DNA of 40,469 nucleotides from an uncultured Bacilli bacterium (GCA_947626125.1 CANQRA010000003.1:1-40469); one strand, 5' to 3'. Positions 9,661 to 18,070 are shown, counted from the stretch's first letter. Notes: generated by a model from the sequence alone, not told the origin. A program made the numbers and translations.

Positions 9661-10402
9661 CTTTAATTCCGTTTACTTTCTTAATATCTTCAATACTTTT
9701 AAAAGGACCATTCTTTTCCCGATAATTAATAATATCTTGGGCTTTACTTTCGCCAATCCCGGTTAATGTCATAAGTTCACTTAGAGAAGCCGTATTAATA
9801 TTTACAAGGGTACTTCCTTCTTCCTTTTCTCCTGTATCCCCATTCTCCTTTGAATCTTCTTTAGTGGGTTCTTTAACTTCTTCTTTAGTTTCTTCCTTTT
9901 CTTCTGGCGTAATAATACTCTCATGTTTATCCTCACATTCGGTAATATCATAAGTCGGGCAAACACATTCTTGGGTGCTAGTCTTCGGTTCTTCTTTCTT
10001 AAACTCGCTTTTCGTATAAACATAAATAACTAATTCATTTGATAAATGATAACTTAAATTAATATTATCCGTGTAAGCATCTTTATTAAAACCTCCTGCT
10101 TTAGTAATAACATCATTAATAATATTATTTTCTTTAACTAAGTATACACCCGGATTTTTAACCGCTCCTTTTACTTCTACATAAATATCTTTAGCTTCCG
10201 CTACTTCTTCTTCCTTTACTTCTTCTTTCGGTGTTTCTTCACATTCTAAGGCTACATCGTTTGCCAAATCATTACATACACAAGTAAAATTCAGGTATTT
10301 ATAAGTTAGGACCGAAATCCCTATTATTAAAAGAATATTCAGGAAAATACTTCCCATAAGTAAACCATGATGACTGGTTTTTAAATCATTAAAAAAATCC
10401 AT
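9620..10402 (-). CDS. comEA: competence DNA receptor ComEA
   Basis: Membrane-anchored DNA-binding protein for transformation. 260 residues: an N-terminal anchor (about 17-35), an SLBB domain (about 70-130, IYVEVKGAVKNPGVYLV), a Glu/Lys-rich linker (about 163-198) and a C-terminal double helix-hairpin-helix domain (NINTASLSELMTLTGIG through VNGIKDATFSKI). Two acidic stretches and several cysteines outside the anchor (VCNDLANDVALEC, ECVCPTYDITEC) are unusual and could form disulfides outside the cell. The start has GGGAGG 7 bases upstream. comEA and comEC form an operon; the comEB gene found between them in Bacillus is absent. Confidence 0.93.
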   Translation of the reverse strand: MDFFNDLKTSHHGLLMGSIFLNILLIIGISVLTYKYLNFTCVCNDLANDVALECEETPKEEVKEEEVAEAKDIYVEVKGAVKNPGVYLVKENNIINDVITKAGGFNKDAYTDNINLSYHLSNELVIYVYTKSEFKKEEPKTSTQECVCPTYDITECEDKHESIITPEEKEETKEEVKEPTKEDSKENGDTGEKEEGSTLVNINTASLSELMTLTGIGESKAQDIINYREKNGPFKSIEDIKKVNGIKDATFSKIKDYITV

Positions 10403-10470
10403 AAAATTTCCTCCCTACTATATATATAAAAGTTTTTTTATGGATTTCCTTTTTTTTTAAGTAAATTTTT

Positions 10471-11637
10471 TTAATTTGTTAGTTTTTTTAGTTCTAATTT
10501 ATATTTTGTCTCATTATTTTCAATAGCTACTCTTTGGGATAAAAATAACATGCCAATAAAGTTAATTGTCGAAGACCCTCCATAACTCATTAAAGGAAGT
10601 GGTACACCAGTAAGTGGTAAAAGCGATAAAACGCCACATAAATTAATAATGATATGAAAAGCAAAGAGCCAAAAAGTACCATAAGCAATAATGGAATTGC
10701 GCAAATTATAAGCACCCTTGGCTATTTTTAAAAGGCGATATAACAAGCATGCATACAACAGCAAAACAACTATCCCCGAAATTAAGCCTAATTCTTCCAC
10801 AAAGATAGGAAATATAAAATCCGTATGGCTCTCAGGTAAGTATAAATATTTTTGCGTACTATTACCAACCCCGGTGCCAAAGAGACCCCCATTATTGATG
10901 GCAATAAAACCATTACAAACTTGATAACCGGATTCTTCTGTGTATCTTTGACAAGGATTACGGAAATTAAACCGACTCATTTGGTCACTATTTAAAATCT
11001 CTGCCCCACTATAAAGAAGGACTAACCCAACAATCACGGCTCCCACCCCTAAAATAAGAATTATTTTTTGCAAATTGCCTTTTTCGATTGGGAGACTAAT
11101 AAAGATAGCAAAAGTAATTGCTAAGAGAATCATCGCGCTCCCAAAATCTGGTTGCATTAAAATAAGCAGCCCAATTAAAAAAGCAATAGCTAAGGGAATT
11201 AAATAAGTTATAATATTATCCGGTCTTTTTTTAATTAAGTCATTATAATAAACGGCCATGAATAGAATAATAAAGGACTTAGCAAATTCCGAAGGTTGAA
11301 TTGCAAAACCAGTCTTTGGAATATAAAACCAGCTTTGCACATGGTTAGTAATCTCGCCATAAGCTAACAAAGATATTAAAACAACAATAATACCAATTAC
11401 TAAGAGCCAAGATATTTTTTTATACCATCCTGTTTTAATATGCAAGATAATAAAGCCGCCAACAAACGAAGCAATAATAAAAATAAGTTGGCGAATAAAA
11501 AAATAAGTAATACTTTTATTGTAACGATGAATTGCCGAAATACTGGAAGCGGAAAAAACCATTAAAAGGCCAATAATACATAAAATAATCGTAATAAAAA
11601 ACAAAGGTTTATCAATTTTAGCCCATAGTTTTTTCAT
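10471..11637 (-). CDS. SEDS-family peptidoglycan glycosyltransferase (FtsW/RodA/SpoVE)
   Basis: Polymerises lipid II glycan strands in the membrane, working with a class B penicillin-binding protein. 388 residues, about 10 hydrophobic segments. It carries the family motifs FAIQPSEFAK, LMQPDFGSA, LYLPESHTDFIFPIFVEELG and GVPLPLMSYGGSS. GGGTGAGAAG precedes the ATG. It stands outside the dcw cluster, which has its own SEDS gene at 23781-24866. Whether this one serves division (FtsW) or elongation (RodA) is not settled by sequence. The insert between the QPDFGSA and LYLPES motifs is long and polar (DQMSRFNFRNPCQRYTEESG). Confidence 0.88.
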   Translation of the reverse strand: MKKLWAKIDKPLFFITIILCIIGLLMVFSASSISAIHRYNKSITYFFIRQLIFIIASFVGGFIILHIKTGWYKKISWLLVIGIIVVLISLLAYGEITNHVQSWFYIPKTGFAIQPSEFAKSFIILFMAVYYNDLIKKRPDNIITYLIPLAIAFLIGLLILMQPDFGSAMILLAITFAIFISLPIEKGNLQKIILILGVGAVIVGLVLLYSGAEILNSDQMSRFNFRNPCQRYTEESGYQVCNGFIAINNGGLFGTGVGNSTQKYLYLPESHTDFIFPIFVEELGLISGIVVLLLYACLLYRLLKIAKGAYNLRNSIIAYGTFWLFAFHIIINLCGVLSLLPLTGVPLPLMSYGGSSTINFIGMLFLSQRVAIENNETKYKLELKKLTN

Positions 11638-11654
11638 CTTCTCACCCTATATAT

Positions 11655-11663
11655 ATCATACCA
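11655..11663 (-). promoter_or_regulatory. extended -10 promoter of the SEDS gene
   Basis: Minus strand TGGTATGAT, an extended -10 element, 18 bases before the start codon with GGGTGAG between. No clear -35. Confidence 0.4.
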
Positions 11664-11758
11664 TAAGATAAAAGATAGCAAAATAAATTATTTATTTTTT
11701 AATGTCAAAATATGACTATGATTAATAAAATATAATAGATACATAAAGGAGGTATAAT

Positions 11759-11953
11759 ATGTATTATTATGGAAATAATGGTTACTATGGTGGTAACTAT
11801 GCTGGTTCTCCTTGCCAAGGAGGAAGCTACGCAGGCTATACAAGTGGTTATGGTATAGGCGCAGCAATCTGGATTGTACTATTTATCTTATTAGTTATAA
11901 TCATTGGTGCTGGTTTCTTTAATGGCAATAACAATGGTTATAATAATAATTAG
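11759..11953 (+). CDS. YjcZ-like Gly/Tyr-rich small membrane protein
   Basis: 64 residues. The first half is rich in Gly, Tyr and Asn (MYYYGNNGYYGGNYAGS). One hydrophobic helix follows (about 35-54, AIWIVLFILLVIIIGAGF), then an Asn tail. The helix closely resembles that of the YjcZ family of small Bacillus proteins, often labelled sporulation proteins although their function is not established. A near-perfect AAAGGAGGT precedes the ATG, and a TATAAT lies at 11731-11736. A terminator begins at its stop codon, so it is a single-gene unit. Confidence 0.8.
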   Translation: MYYYGNNGYYGGNYAGSPCQGGSYAGYTSGYGIGAAIWIVLFILLVIIIGAGFFNGNNNGYNNN

Positions 11954-11975
11954 GAAGCTTGTCTTCCTTTTTGTT
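11952..11975 (+). terminator. terminator of the YjcZ-like gene
   Basis: AGGAAG (11952-11957), a 5-base loop, CTTCCT (11963-11968), then TTTTTG. The stem overlaps the stop codon of the gene. Confidence 0.8.
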
Positions 11976-11978
11976 TTA

Positions 11979-12179
11979 TTATTTAGAGCCCAATTTCTTT
12001 AATTTTTTAGCTATTTTTAAAGCCATTTTTTTATTTAATGAATCACTAGCTATTTTAATAACTTCAGAAAAATCTTGCTCTGGAAAATCTTTTAAATATC
12101 TTAAGTATAAAGTTTCAATAAATAAGTCACTAAAATTAGTAGTCATCTCTTCAATAATTTTATGCATTTTTAAATTCAT
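11979..12179 (-). CDS. small helical protein of unknown function
   Basis: 66 residues, predicted largely helical and basic at the C-terminus (KKMALKIAKKLKKLGSK). I do not recognise a family. I call it real because GAGGGAG lies about 8 bases before the ATG. The opposite-strand frame over the same bases encodes an implausible run of Phe, Leu and Ile and has no ribosome site. It lies between two terminators that serve the genes on either side. Confidence 0.6.
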   Translation of the reverse strand: MNLKMHKIIEEMTTNFSDLFIETLYLRYLKDFPEQDFSEVIKIASDSLNKKMALKIAKKLKKLGSK

Positions 12180-12245
12180 AATAATTCTCCCTCTACTATT
12201 TATATATGACTTATTTTAGCCATTTCCTTTTTTATTATGGCCTAA

Positions 12246-12278
12246 ATTAAAAAAGATGCGTAAAATTTACACATCTTT
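12246..12278 (-). terminator. terminator of the lipoprotein gene
   Basis: Minus strand: a 13-bp stem (AAAGATGTGTAAA with TTTACGCATCTTT, one G-U pair) with a very short loop, followed by a T run. It begins 5 bases after the stop of the lipoprotein gene. Confidence 0.85.
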
Positions 12279-12282
12279 ACAG

Positions 12283-14181
12283 TTATTTCGCTCTATTTAA
12301 AGAATATGATTGGGTAAAACCAACAATACTTTTTTTGCCATTTATATATAATTCAAAGAAGAAAATTTTATCATATTCCTTATTTTTAATTATTTCTTGA
12401 GCTTCATCTTCACTATAACCATAATTTAGTAAGATAGCCATTTTCATTTCATCAGGAATCCCGGCATCATTACTACCTGAATCATAACTTATATTAAGAG
12501 CGTTCTCATCCACATTATTTAGAGATGCTTTCTTGGTAACATTTCGCGATACAGCCTTACTTAAGGCTTGATAATCACTAACTTTAGAATAATTATTAAA
12601 CGTAAAGTTGCTTATATCTCTTCGACCTTCTTGAAAATTAAATACTTCTACAAAACTGCTATTACCACCATAATTATTAAAGGTAACATTTCTTAAACTA
12701 TTGGGAATTTCATATAAAGCATCTAGAGTATCTAGGGAAATATCATTAATATTATAAGCATTGATAATTAAATCTGTCCAAGTAGAGTTAGCATAAGTAT
12801 CACAGAAATCAAGCACGCTTTGCAATCCCGCAATATCACTTGAGTTTATGCCTTCCTTAGGAATATTAATTGTAATTTCAAAGTGTCTTATTTCTTTATT
12901 ATCAAGCATTTTTATTTTGGCAATTCTAGATAAAGTATTTACAAACGATACTTGAGCAGTATCCACAAATATATTATCATTGTTATCGTTATAAGATGTA
13001 TTATATTGACTTAAACTTTTTAAAGTCTTTTCCGTAAGTAATTCACTACTTTCGGTATTTAGATGAATGCTACTACCCAAAGGTAAATTAAATTCTGTCT
13101 CATACAATTTATAAACGCTTACATCTACATTTATTTGATGACTACTTTTAACATTTAAACTTTTACTTAATGTTGGTAGATAAAGATTTAAATTTTCTGT
13201 TTTATCATTTAAAGTATAAGTCATCCCAGGAACAGCATCATAATGATATTTTCCATAAATAATTGGTGTTATAGTTGTCGCAGGAATATATTTAAAAGTA
13301 TCTAGAGCTTCATTATTAACAGCATAACAAGAAAAATGCTTAAATGACATATCTTTTATAGCCTCAGCTATACTTTTAATAAAGAGAGCTTCTTTTGCAT
13401 CTAGAGTATCAAGGATAATTGAGCCATTATTGGAACTTATATAATTAAGTAGTTGTAAAACTTTAGCTTGGCCTAAATTAACCAAAACATTCGCATCAAA
13501 ATAAAGATTTCTTAAATTAGGAAAAGATGGAAGGAAAAAATCTTTCGCAACTTCTTCATCATCATTTAAAATGTTTAATGTGGTAAAAATATCTGTTGGT
13601 AGCTTACTTAAGTTATTTGAATTAGCTAAGTAAGTCTTAGATAAAGTACTTAGAGAAACATTTAAAGTAAAATATGTACTATTACTCTTATAATAACTAA
13701 TTAATTCGGCTAATTTATCATCTTGATATGGCTTATTAATCGTTACTTCTAATTCATAATCTTCACCTATTTTTGTTCTTCTAAATGTCCAATATTCATT
13801 GGTAATGGTAATTGCACTACTTCCATTAGAAATATTATTTTCTTTAATGTATTCTTCTAATTGTTCTTTTTTAACTTTGTCTACTTGATTTTCTAAGTAT
13901 TCCACATCATTTATTTGAACATTCAATTCTTCTAATTCTTTTTCAAGCTTTTCCATTTGCTCTCTTAAGCTATCAATTTCCATGCCTTGTTGAATATTTT
14001 CATTTTTTAGAACATTGGCAAGGTCTTCATAATCTTCTTTAGAAAGAGTACTTTCGGGTTGTTCTTTATAATTCTCATCTTCTTGCTTAAGATGAGTACA
14101 ACCTGTGAGTGAACCAATTTGCATAGCAACTAAAAGACAAGCAATACCTTTTTTTAATTTAATTTTCGTTTTTCCTATCAT
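12283..14181 (-). CDS. large secreted lipoprotein of unknown function
   Basis: 632 residues. A basic N-terminus and hydrophobic segment (about 1-27) lead to a lipobox SLTGC with the acylated cysteine at 28. Residues about 45-115 form a heptad-rich acidic coiled coil (IDSLREQMEKLEKELEELNV). The long remainder is rich in Asn, Ser and Thr and has irregular leucine-containing repeats such as FPNLRNLYFDANVLVNLG and SLRNVTFNNYGG, which suggest a solenoid, but no family is recognised. The last 60 residues include YGYSEDEAQEIIKNKEYD. It has its own promoter (14212-14239), an AAAGGGG ribosome site and a terminator, so it is a single-gene unit. Probably an exported surface protein. Confidence 0.7.
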   Translation of the reverse strand: MIGKTKIKLKKGIACLLVAMQIGSLTGCTHLKQEDENYKEQPESTLSKEDYEDLANVLKNENIQQGMEIDSLREQMEKLEKELEELNVQINDVEYLENQVDKVKKEQLEEYIKENNISNGSSAITITNEYWTFRRTKIGEDYELEVTINKPYQDDKLAELISYYKSNSTYFTLNVSLSTLSKTYLANSNNLSKLPTDIFTTLNILNDDEEVAKDFFLPSFPNLRNLYFDANVLVNLGQAKVLQLLNYISSNNGSIILDTLDAKEALFIKSIAEAIKDMSFKHFSCYAVNNEALDTFKYIPATTITPIIYGKYHYDAVPGMTYTLNDKTENLNLYLPTLSKSLNVKSSHQINVDVSVYKLYETEFNLPLGSSIHLNTESSELLTEKTLKSLSQYNTSYNDNNDNIFVDTAQVSFVNTLSRIAKIKMLDNKEIRHFEITINIPKEGINSSDIAGLQSVLDFCDTYANSTWTDLIINAYNINDISLDTLDALYEIPNSLRNVTFNNYGGNSSFVEVFNFQEGRRDISNFTFNNYSKVSDYQALSKAVSRNVTKKASLNNVDENALNISYDSGSNDAGIPDEMKMAILLNYGYSEDEAQEIIKNKEYDKIFFFELYINGKKSIVGFTQSYSLNRAK

Positions 14182-14211
14182 TATATAATCCCCTTTCGAA
14201 AATTAATTTAT

Positions 14212-14239
14212 ATTATAGGCATTTTATTTTCTTTGTCAA
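14212..14239 (-). promoter_or_regulatory. promoter of the lipoprotein gene
   Basis: Minus strand: TTGACA (14239-14234), 16-base spacer, TATAAT (14217-14212); a near-consensus vegetative promoter 30 bases before the start codon. Confidence 0.75.
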
Positions 14240-14247
14240 GAAATTTT

Positions 14248-14664
14248 CTATCGCACTAATTCATTAAGCCAAAAATAATCTTTATTTTTAAAATCACAAA
14301 CAAATAAGTTATCACTCATCAAATAATTAACTAAGAAGCTAGGATTAATGGCATCACTTTTAAGATAAATATGCGATTTATAAACTTTTAACATACTTAC
14401 TTCTGGTTTATATTTATTATTAATTTTATGCACTACCCCATCAAAACTATAATGTCGATTATCTTTAAATAAGCTATAAATTCTTTTATTCATATAATTA
14501 ACATCAAAGGAAGTAAATAAATCATTAAAAATATTAAAAGAAATATCCGTTTTATAAGTATCCATATAATATAAATTATCAATGGTTTTATATAAGCTAT
14601 ATGGTATTTCTCTTGTTAAAATAGATATTTCTTTTTTTATTTTAAATATATAAAAGCTTCGCAT
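14248..14664 (-). CDS. sirA: SirA-like sporulation inhibitor of replication
   Basis: 138 residues; SirA of Bacillus subtilis is 148. In that family the protein binds domain I of DnaA and blocks new rounds of replication as sporulation begins. The match is seen at both ends: RSFYIFKIKKE at the start, and DFKNKDYFWLNELV at the end against DFNSKRYGWLNPVK in the Bacillus protein, as I recall it. Position agrees: in B. subtilis sirA (yneE) follows tkt near lexA, and here it follows the transketolase homologue with lexA nearby. AAGGTGATGAT precedes the ATG, and a separate promoter lies at 14686-14714. Similarity is limited to the ends, so function is inferred. Confidence 0.75.
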   Translation of the reverse strand: MRSFYIFKIKKEISILTREIPYSLYKTIDNLYYMDTYKTDISFNIFNDLFTSFDVNYMNKRIYSLFKDNRHYSFDGVVHKINNKYKPEVSMLKVYKSHIYLKSDAINPSFLVNYLMSDNLFVCDFKNKDYFWLNELVR

Positions 14665-14685
14665 ATCATCACCTTAAAATTATTA

Positions 14686-14714
14686 TATAAAATTATTTAT
14701 AAAATAATTGTCAA
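14686..14714 (-). promoter_or_regulatory. candidate sirA promoter
   Basis: Minus strand: TTGACA (14714-14709), 17-base spacer, TTTATA (14691-14686). Good -35 and weak -10, in the 64-base gap after the transketolase homologue. Confidence 0.5.
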
Positions 14715-14728
14715 AGGATGTCGATAAC

Positions 14729-16657
14729 TTATTTTTTTAATAATTCAATAATTTTAGCTTTAATTGCATCTTTATTTAAATGATAATAGTTTAATTTTTC
14801 TTCTTTTGTTCCCCCGACATAAAAGTTATTAATAGCAAAGACATACTCATTACCTGTCGCGTATTTACTTAGGCAATCACCAGAACTATATTCTAAAGTA
14901 AAAGTCTTAACATCAAAGGGAAGTAACATACTTCTATATTTTTCGCTTTGAATAGCGAATAAAGATGATGATACCATCGATACTACTCTAAATACTAAAT
15001 TGTATTCTTTTAATTCTTCGGCGATAGTAAGGGCTATATTTACCTCACCACCACTGGCAATAATAATGCCATCAAGAGGCCCATCTTCTTTTTTAACTCG
15101 ATAAGCTCCCGCGACAACATACTTTTCATTCGTACTTAATTTTGGTGTAATTTCATTACCTAAAATAATGGCACTGCTTTTTCCTAATTTAACTAATGTA
15201 TTATATGTACCAATAATTTCATTTATATCGGCTGGACGATAAGTAATTAAATTAGGCATTCTTCTTAAATCATCTATTTCATCATAAGCATGGTATTCAT
15301 TATTTTCATAAGCATTAATAAAAGAATCATGGGTAAAAATAAAATTAATATCTAAATTATTTAAACTGCTATATTTAATAAAAGGTTTTAAAATACTTTC
15401 ATTAATTAGAGGTGTACTTATAAATAATTTAAAACCTAAACTAGCTATACCACAAAAAATTCCACCCATGGCTAAAGTTCTTTCACCAAACAAAATATTT
15501 CGGCCCGTTCTATTATCTTTACTCATTACACTAGCTTTATTTATGCTTGATAAAGTATAGATGAAATTATCATCACTGCCACATAAAATAAAAGGACTTT
15601 TACTCGCAATTACATTAAGTATTTTATTGTTGCTTTTTAATAATTCTTCTTTATAATCATCATCTATTCTAATATTTTCCCCATTAAATTCTAAACTAGC
15701 TTTTCCTAAATTTAAAAAATCAATTATTTCTTTTATTTTTAAATCTTTACTATTTTTATCTAGGGAACTTTTATAATTAATTAAATATTTACTTAATCTT
15801 TTGCTAATATTTTTTCTTATTTCGCTTTCTATGCTACTAGAAATGGTAAAAGGATTATCTAATTTATAGGTAACTCTTAATTTATCCATTTCTTCTTTTG
15901 CTAAAGGCTTATTAAAATACTTATTACTATTTTCTCTTGATGATGATTTGCCATAAGGAGAATTAACAATTATAATGTTACACTTTTTACTATTTTTGGC
16001 ATCATCCAGAGCCCCATTTAGGGAAGATGCGGAACTATTAATGATATCAACATTATAATTTAGGGCCATAAAACGGTCTTCTAAGTTCTCTTTAAAAGTT
16101 TCTTTATTACTGCTATCTTTGCTTATCTCATCTTTAATAACAATAAAAATCAAATTATTTAATTGTTGGTTTCCGGCAAAACTCATGGCTTCATAAGCTA
16201 GCCCAGGCATTAATTCATCAAGAGTACACAAACAATATGTTTTAAAATTAACCAAATGACATTTTTCTTGTTCAATATTAACTAACCCATTTAAATATTC
16301 TCGGCCTAAAGAAACACCTACAGCCTTAGCAATACTTCCCCCTTTTATTAAACTTTTACTACCATTATATTTGGCATTAAAGGCCTTATAATCTTTTAAA
16401 TCATCAAGATTTACATCTTTATAAAATAAACTTTCGGTCGCATATAACAAAGGTAGTAAACGATTAGTGACCACGAGGCGGTCTCTATTAATAAAATCTT
16501 TATTATTGGGGTCAAAAATTAAATGGTTCATAAATAAATTATAAAAGATATGGGCACCAGAAAAGACAATTCCGGCATCACCACTTCCGGCTTTATATAT
16601 CATATCTAAACTAAGCATTTTAATGTTATTAATTATACTTTCTTCTATTTTACTCAT
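14729..16657 (-). CDS. transketolase homologue lacking cofactor and catalytic motifs
   Basis: 642 residues with the full transketolase layout and many family landmarks (RDRLVVTN; THDSF; RRMPNLITYRPADINE; IASGGEVNIALTIAEEL; VRVVSM-like RVVSMVSSSLFAIQ). The residues that bind thiamine diphosphate and magnesium are replaced. SGHPG reads SGDAG (25-29), GHAS reads RLLP (66-69), the GDG of GDGE reads TLD (145-147), and the catalytic Glu of the VREFAMG motif is Thr (394, in GERTLAMG). GEDGPTHQP is unrecognisable apart from one His. The frame is intact, so the protein is probably maintained, but transketolase activity looks unlikely. The ATG at 16657 follows AGAGG by 8 bases. It follows the glucosyltransferase gene by 12 bases and occupies the tkt position of the lexA-tkt-sirA neighbourhood. 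Confidence 0.85.
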   Translation of the reverse strand: MSKIEESIINNIKMLSLDMIYKAGSGDAGIVFSGAHIFYNLFMNHLIFDPNNKDFINRDRLVVTNRLLPLLYATESLFYKDVNLDDLKDYKAFNAKYNGSKSLIKGGSIAKAVGVSLGREYLNGLVNIEQEKCHLVNFKTYCLCTLDELMPGLAYEAMSFAGNQQLNNLIFIVIKDEISKDSSNKETFKENLEDRFMALNYNVDIINSSASSLNGALDDAKNSKKCNIIIVNSPYGKSSSRENSNKYFNKPLAKEEMDKLRVTYKLDNPFTISSSIESEIRKNISKRLSKYLINYKSSLDKNSKDLKIKEIIDFLNLGKASLEFNGENIRIDDDYKEELLKSNNKILNVIASKSPFILCGSDDNFIYTLSSINKASVMSKDNRTGRNILFGERTLAMGGIFCGIASLGFKLFISTPLINESILKPFIKYSSLNNLDINFIFTHDSFINAYENNEYHAYDEIDDLRRMPNLITYRPADINEIIGTYNTLVKLGKSSAIILGNEITPKLSTNEKYVVAGAYRVKKEDGPLDGIIIASGGEVNIALTIAEELKEYNLVFRVVSMVSSSLFAIQSEKYRSMLLPFDVKTFTLEYSSGDCLSKYATGNEYVFAINNFYVGGTKEEKLNYYHLNKDAIKAKIIELLKK

Positions 16658-16669
16658 ACTTCCCACCTC

Positions 16670-17797
16670 TTATAATCTTTTAATTAAATTATTGATTTTA
16701 ATTACTGATTCATTATTATCTTGGGCATTTAATCTTTCTTCCATTTTTCTTAAAATAACTTTATCGCTTTCAATTTTCTTTAAAGCTCTCTTAAAACCCC
16801 AGACGCTTCTTACTTTTAGACCATATTTTTTCTTCTCAACGAAACGAGCATTATATTTTTCTTGCCCTCCAACTCCCGGGACCAGTAACATAGGTACTCT
16901 CATCTCTAAACATTCGGTAACGGTTGCTCCTCCGGGTTTACTAATAACCAAATCACTTATTTTCATTAAATTTAAAACATCTGTAGAATAACCTAATACT
17001 TTTACATTATTGATATCTTTTTCTTTAATATATTCTTCACATCTTTGCTTTAATTCAGCATTTTTCCCACTTATAAAAATTATTTGGGCATCAAGGGGCA
17101 TTTTCGTTATCGCTTTAAAATAATTGAAATAATACATACTTCCTCCCGAAGAACCGCCAAAAAACAAATAAACTTTTTTATTATTTTTAATATTGTATCT
17201 TTTATAAATGACTTCTTCTTTATCTAGGGCATTAATTTTATTGATATTTAAAGGCAACCCATAAGGATATATTTTTCTACTCGGTACTCCCCTTTGAATT
17301 AATTCTTCTTTAACTAATTTATTTCCCACGATATAACCATCTTCACTATTTTTATTTCTTATCCAAAACTCATGAACACGATAATCAGTAATAATGGTAA
17401 GGAGTTTACCTTTAATTAAACCTTGTTTATTATATAAGGTAATTAAATTACTACAATAAAAATGACTAGATATTGTCACATCAGGATTAAACTCGACAAT
17501 TTCTTCTCTTAATTTTTTATTATCATAAATTTTTTTCGTAAATAGATTATTACCAAAGGATAAGGCTTTATTGTCGGCAATTTCATAACCTAAATCAAAG
17601 AGAAATTGTTGATGATGTCTTAAAACGAAATCCATAATTTTAACAGTAAATTTAGCTACTTTATTTCCATAATCAGTAATATCTAATACTTTGATATCAT
17701 AATCATTATGTTCCGATATGTAATTAGCTACATATTCTGCAATAGCTTTATGACCAGAGCCATACCTTGCATACATTACTAATATTCTTTTTTTCAT
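16670..17797 (-). CDS. ugtP: processive diacylglycerol glycosyltransferase (UgtP/MGDG synthase family)
   Basis: 375-residue glycosyltransferase of the MGDG synthase/UgtP type, which adds sugars to diacylglycerol to make glycolipids and the lipoteichoic acid anchor. The N-terminal acceptor domain begins MKKRILVMYARYGSGHKAIA. The C-terminal GT28-type domain holds YLFFGGSSGGSMYY and SKPGGATVTECLEMRVPMLL, a donor-sugar-nucleotide loop. A TTG further upstream is open, but the ATG at 17797 has GAGGG before it. Promoter at 17815-17843. The transketolase homologue follows in the same operon. The exact sugar and lipid are inferred from the family. Confidence 0.82.
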   Translation of the reverse strand: MKKRILVMYARYGSGHKAIAEYVANYISEHNDYDIKVLDITDYGNKVAKFTVKIMDFVLRHHQQFLFDLGYEIADNKALSFGNNLFTKKIYDNKKLREEIVEFNPDVTISSHFYCSNLITLYNKQGLIKGKLLTIITDYRVHEFWIRNKNSEDGYIVGNKLVKEELIQRGVPSRKIYPYGLPLNINKINALDKEEVIYKRYNIKNNKKVYLFFGGSSGGSMYYFNYFKAITKMPLDAQIIFISGKNAELKQRCEEYIKEKDINNVKVLGYSTDVLNLMKISDLVISKPGGATVTECLEMRVPMLLVPGVGGQEKYNARFVEKKKYGLKVRSVWGFKRALKKIESDKVILRKMEERLNAQDNNESVIKINNLIKRL

Positions 17798-17814
17798 TAT
17801 ATCCCTCAATAATA

Positions 17815-17843
17815 ATTATAAACTGATTTTGGAAATAAAACAA
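17815..17843 (-). promoter_or_regulatory. promoter of the ugtP-transketolase homologue operon
   Basis: Minus strand: TTGTTT (17843-17838), 17-base spacer, TATAAT (17820-17815), 17 bases before the start codon. Confidence 0.65.
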
Positions 17844-17848
17844 TTAAT

Positions 17849-17989
17849 TTAATAGGTTTCCCCCACTCCATAACTATTTGTATAAGTATGATTTATCTCT
17901 TTAAACCTTAAATTTAAAAGAATTATCCCAAAAACAATGATTAAATAGAATAAGATAATTCCTCCCATATTAATTAACGTTTTTTTCAT
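17849..17989 (-). CDS. small SOS-controlled membrane protein (YneA/SosA-like by position)
   Basis: 46 residues: basic MKK start, one membrane helix (about 8-26, GGIILFYLIIVFGIILLNL) and a 20-residue polar tail ending TNSYGVGETY. It is divergent from lexA, and its promoter contains a LexA box (18015-18043). That is the position of the SOS division inhibitors yneA in Bacillus and sosA in Staphylococcus, which are also single-helix proteins with an outside tail. There is no LysM domain, unlike YneA, and sequence similarity is too short to assert homology. I place the start at 17989 rather than at 18043 because the promoter and LexA box lie between the two. The ribosome site is weak. Confidence 0.6.
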   Translation of the reverse strand: MKKTLINMGGIILFYLIIVFGIILLNLRFKEINHTYTNSYGVGETY

Positions 17990-18014
17990 CAATACCACGC
18001 TCTCTTTCAAAATT

Positions 18015-18043
18015 ATCTTATCAAAAACATTTGTTCGTTTCAA
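18015..18043 (-). promoter_or_regulatory. SOS promoter with LexA box in its spacer
   Basis: Minus strand: TTGAAA (18043-18038), a 17-base spacer, TAAGAT (20-15). The spacer holds CGAACAAATGTTTT (18037-18024), 13 of 14 matches to the Gram-positive LexA consensus CGAACRNRYGTTYC. Bound LexA would cover the promoter of the small membrane protein gene. Confidence 0.8.
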
Positions 18044-18070
18044 GAGAAAAATAACAATTTATAAAAAATT

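Noticed and set aside
9802..10023. Basic 73-residue open frame inside comEA
   Set aside because: It is a shifted reading of the Glu/Lys-rich linker of comEA and has no features of its own.
11959..12219. 86-residue open frame on the plus strand opposite the small helical protein
   Set aside because: It has no ribosome site, a composition of Phe, Leu, Ile and Ser typical of a reversed AT-rich gene, and the minus-strand frame has GAGGGAG before its ATG.
14729..16657. Annotation as a normal transketolase
   Set aside because: All thiamine diphosphate and magnesium motifs are altered, so the name would suggest an activity the sequence does not support.
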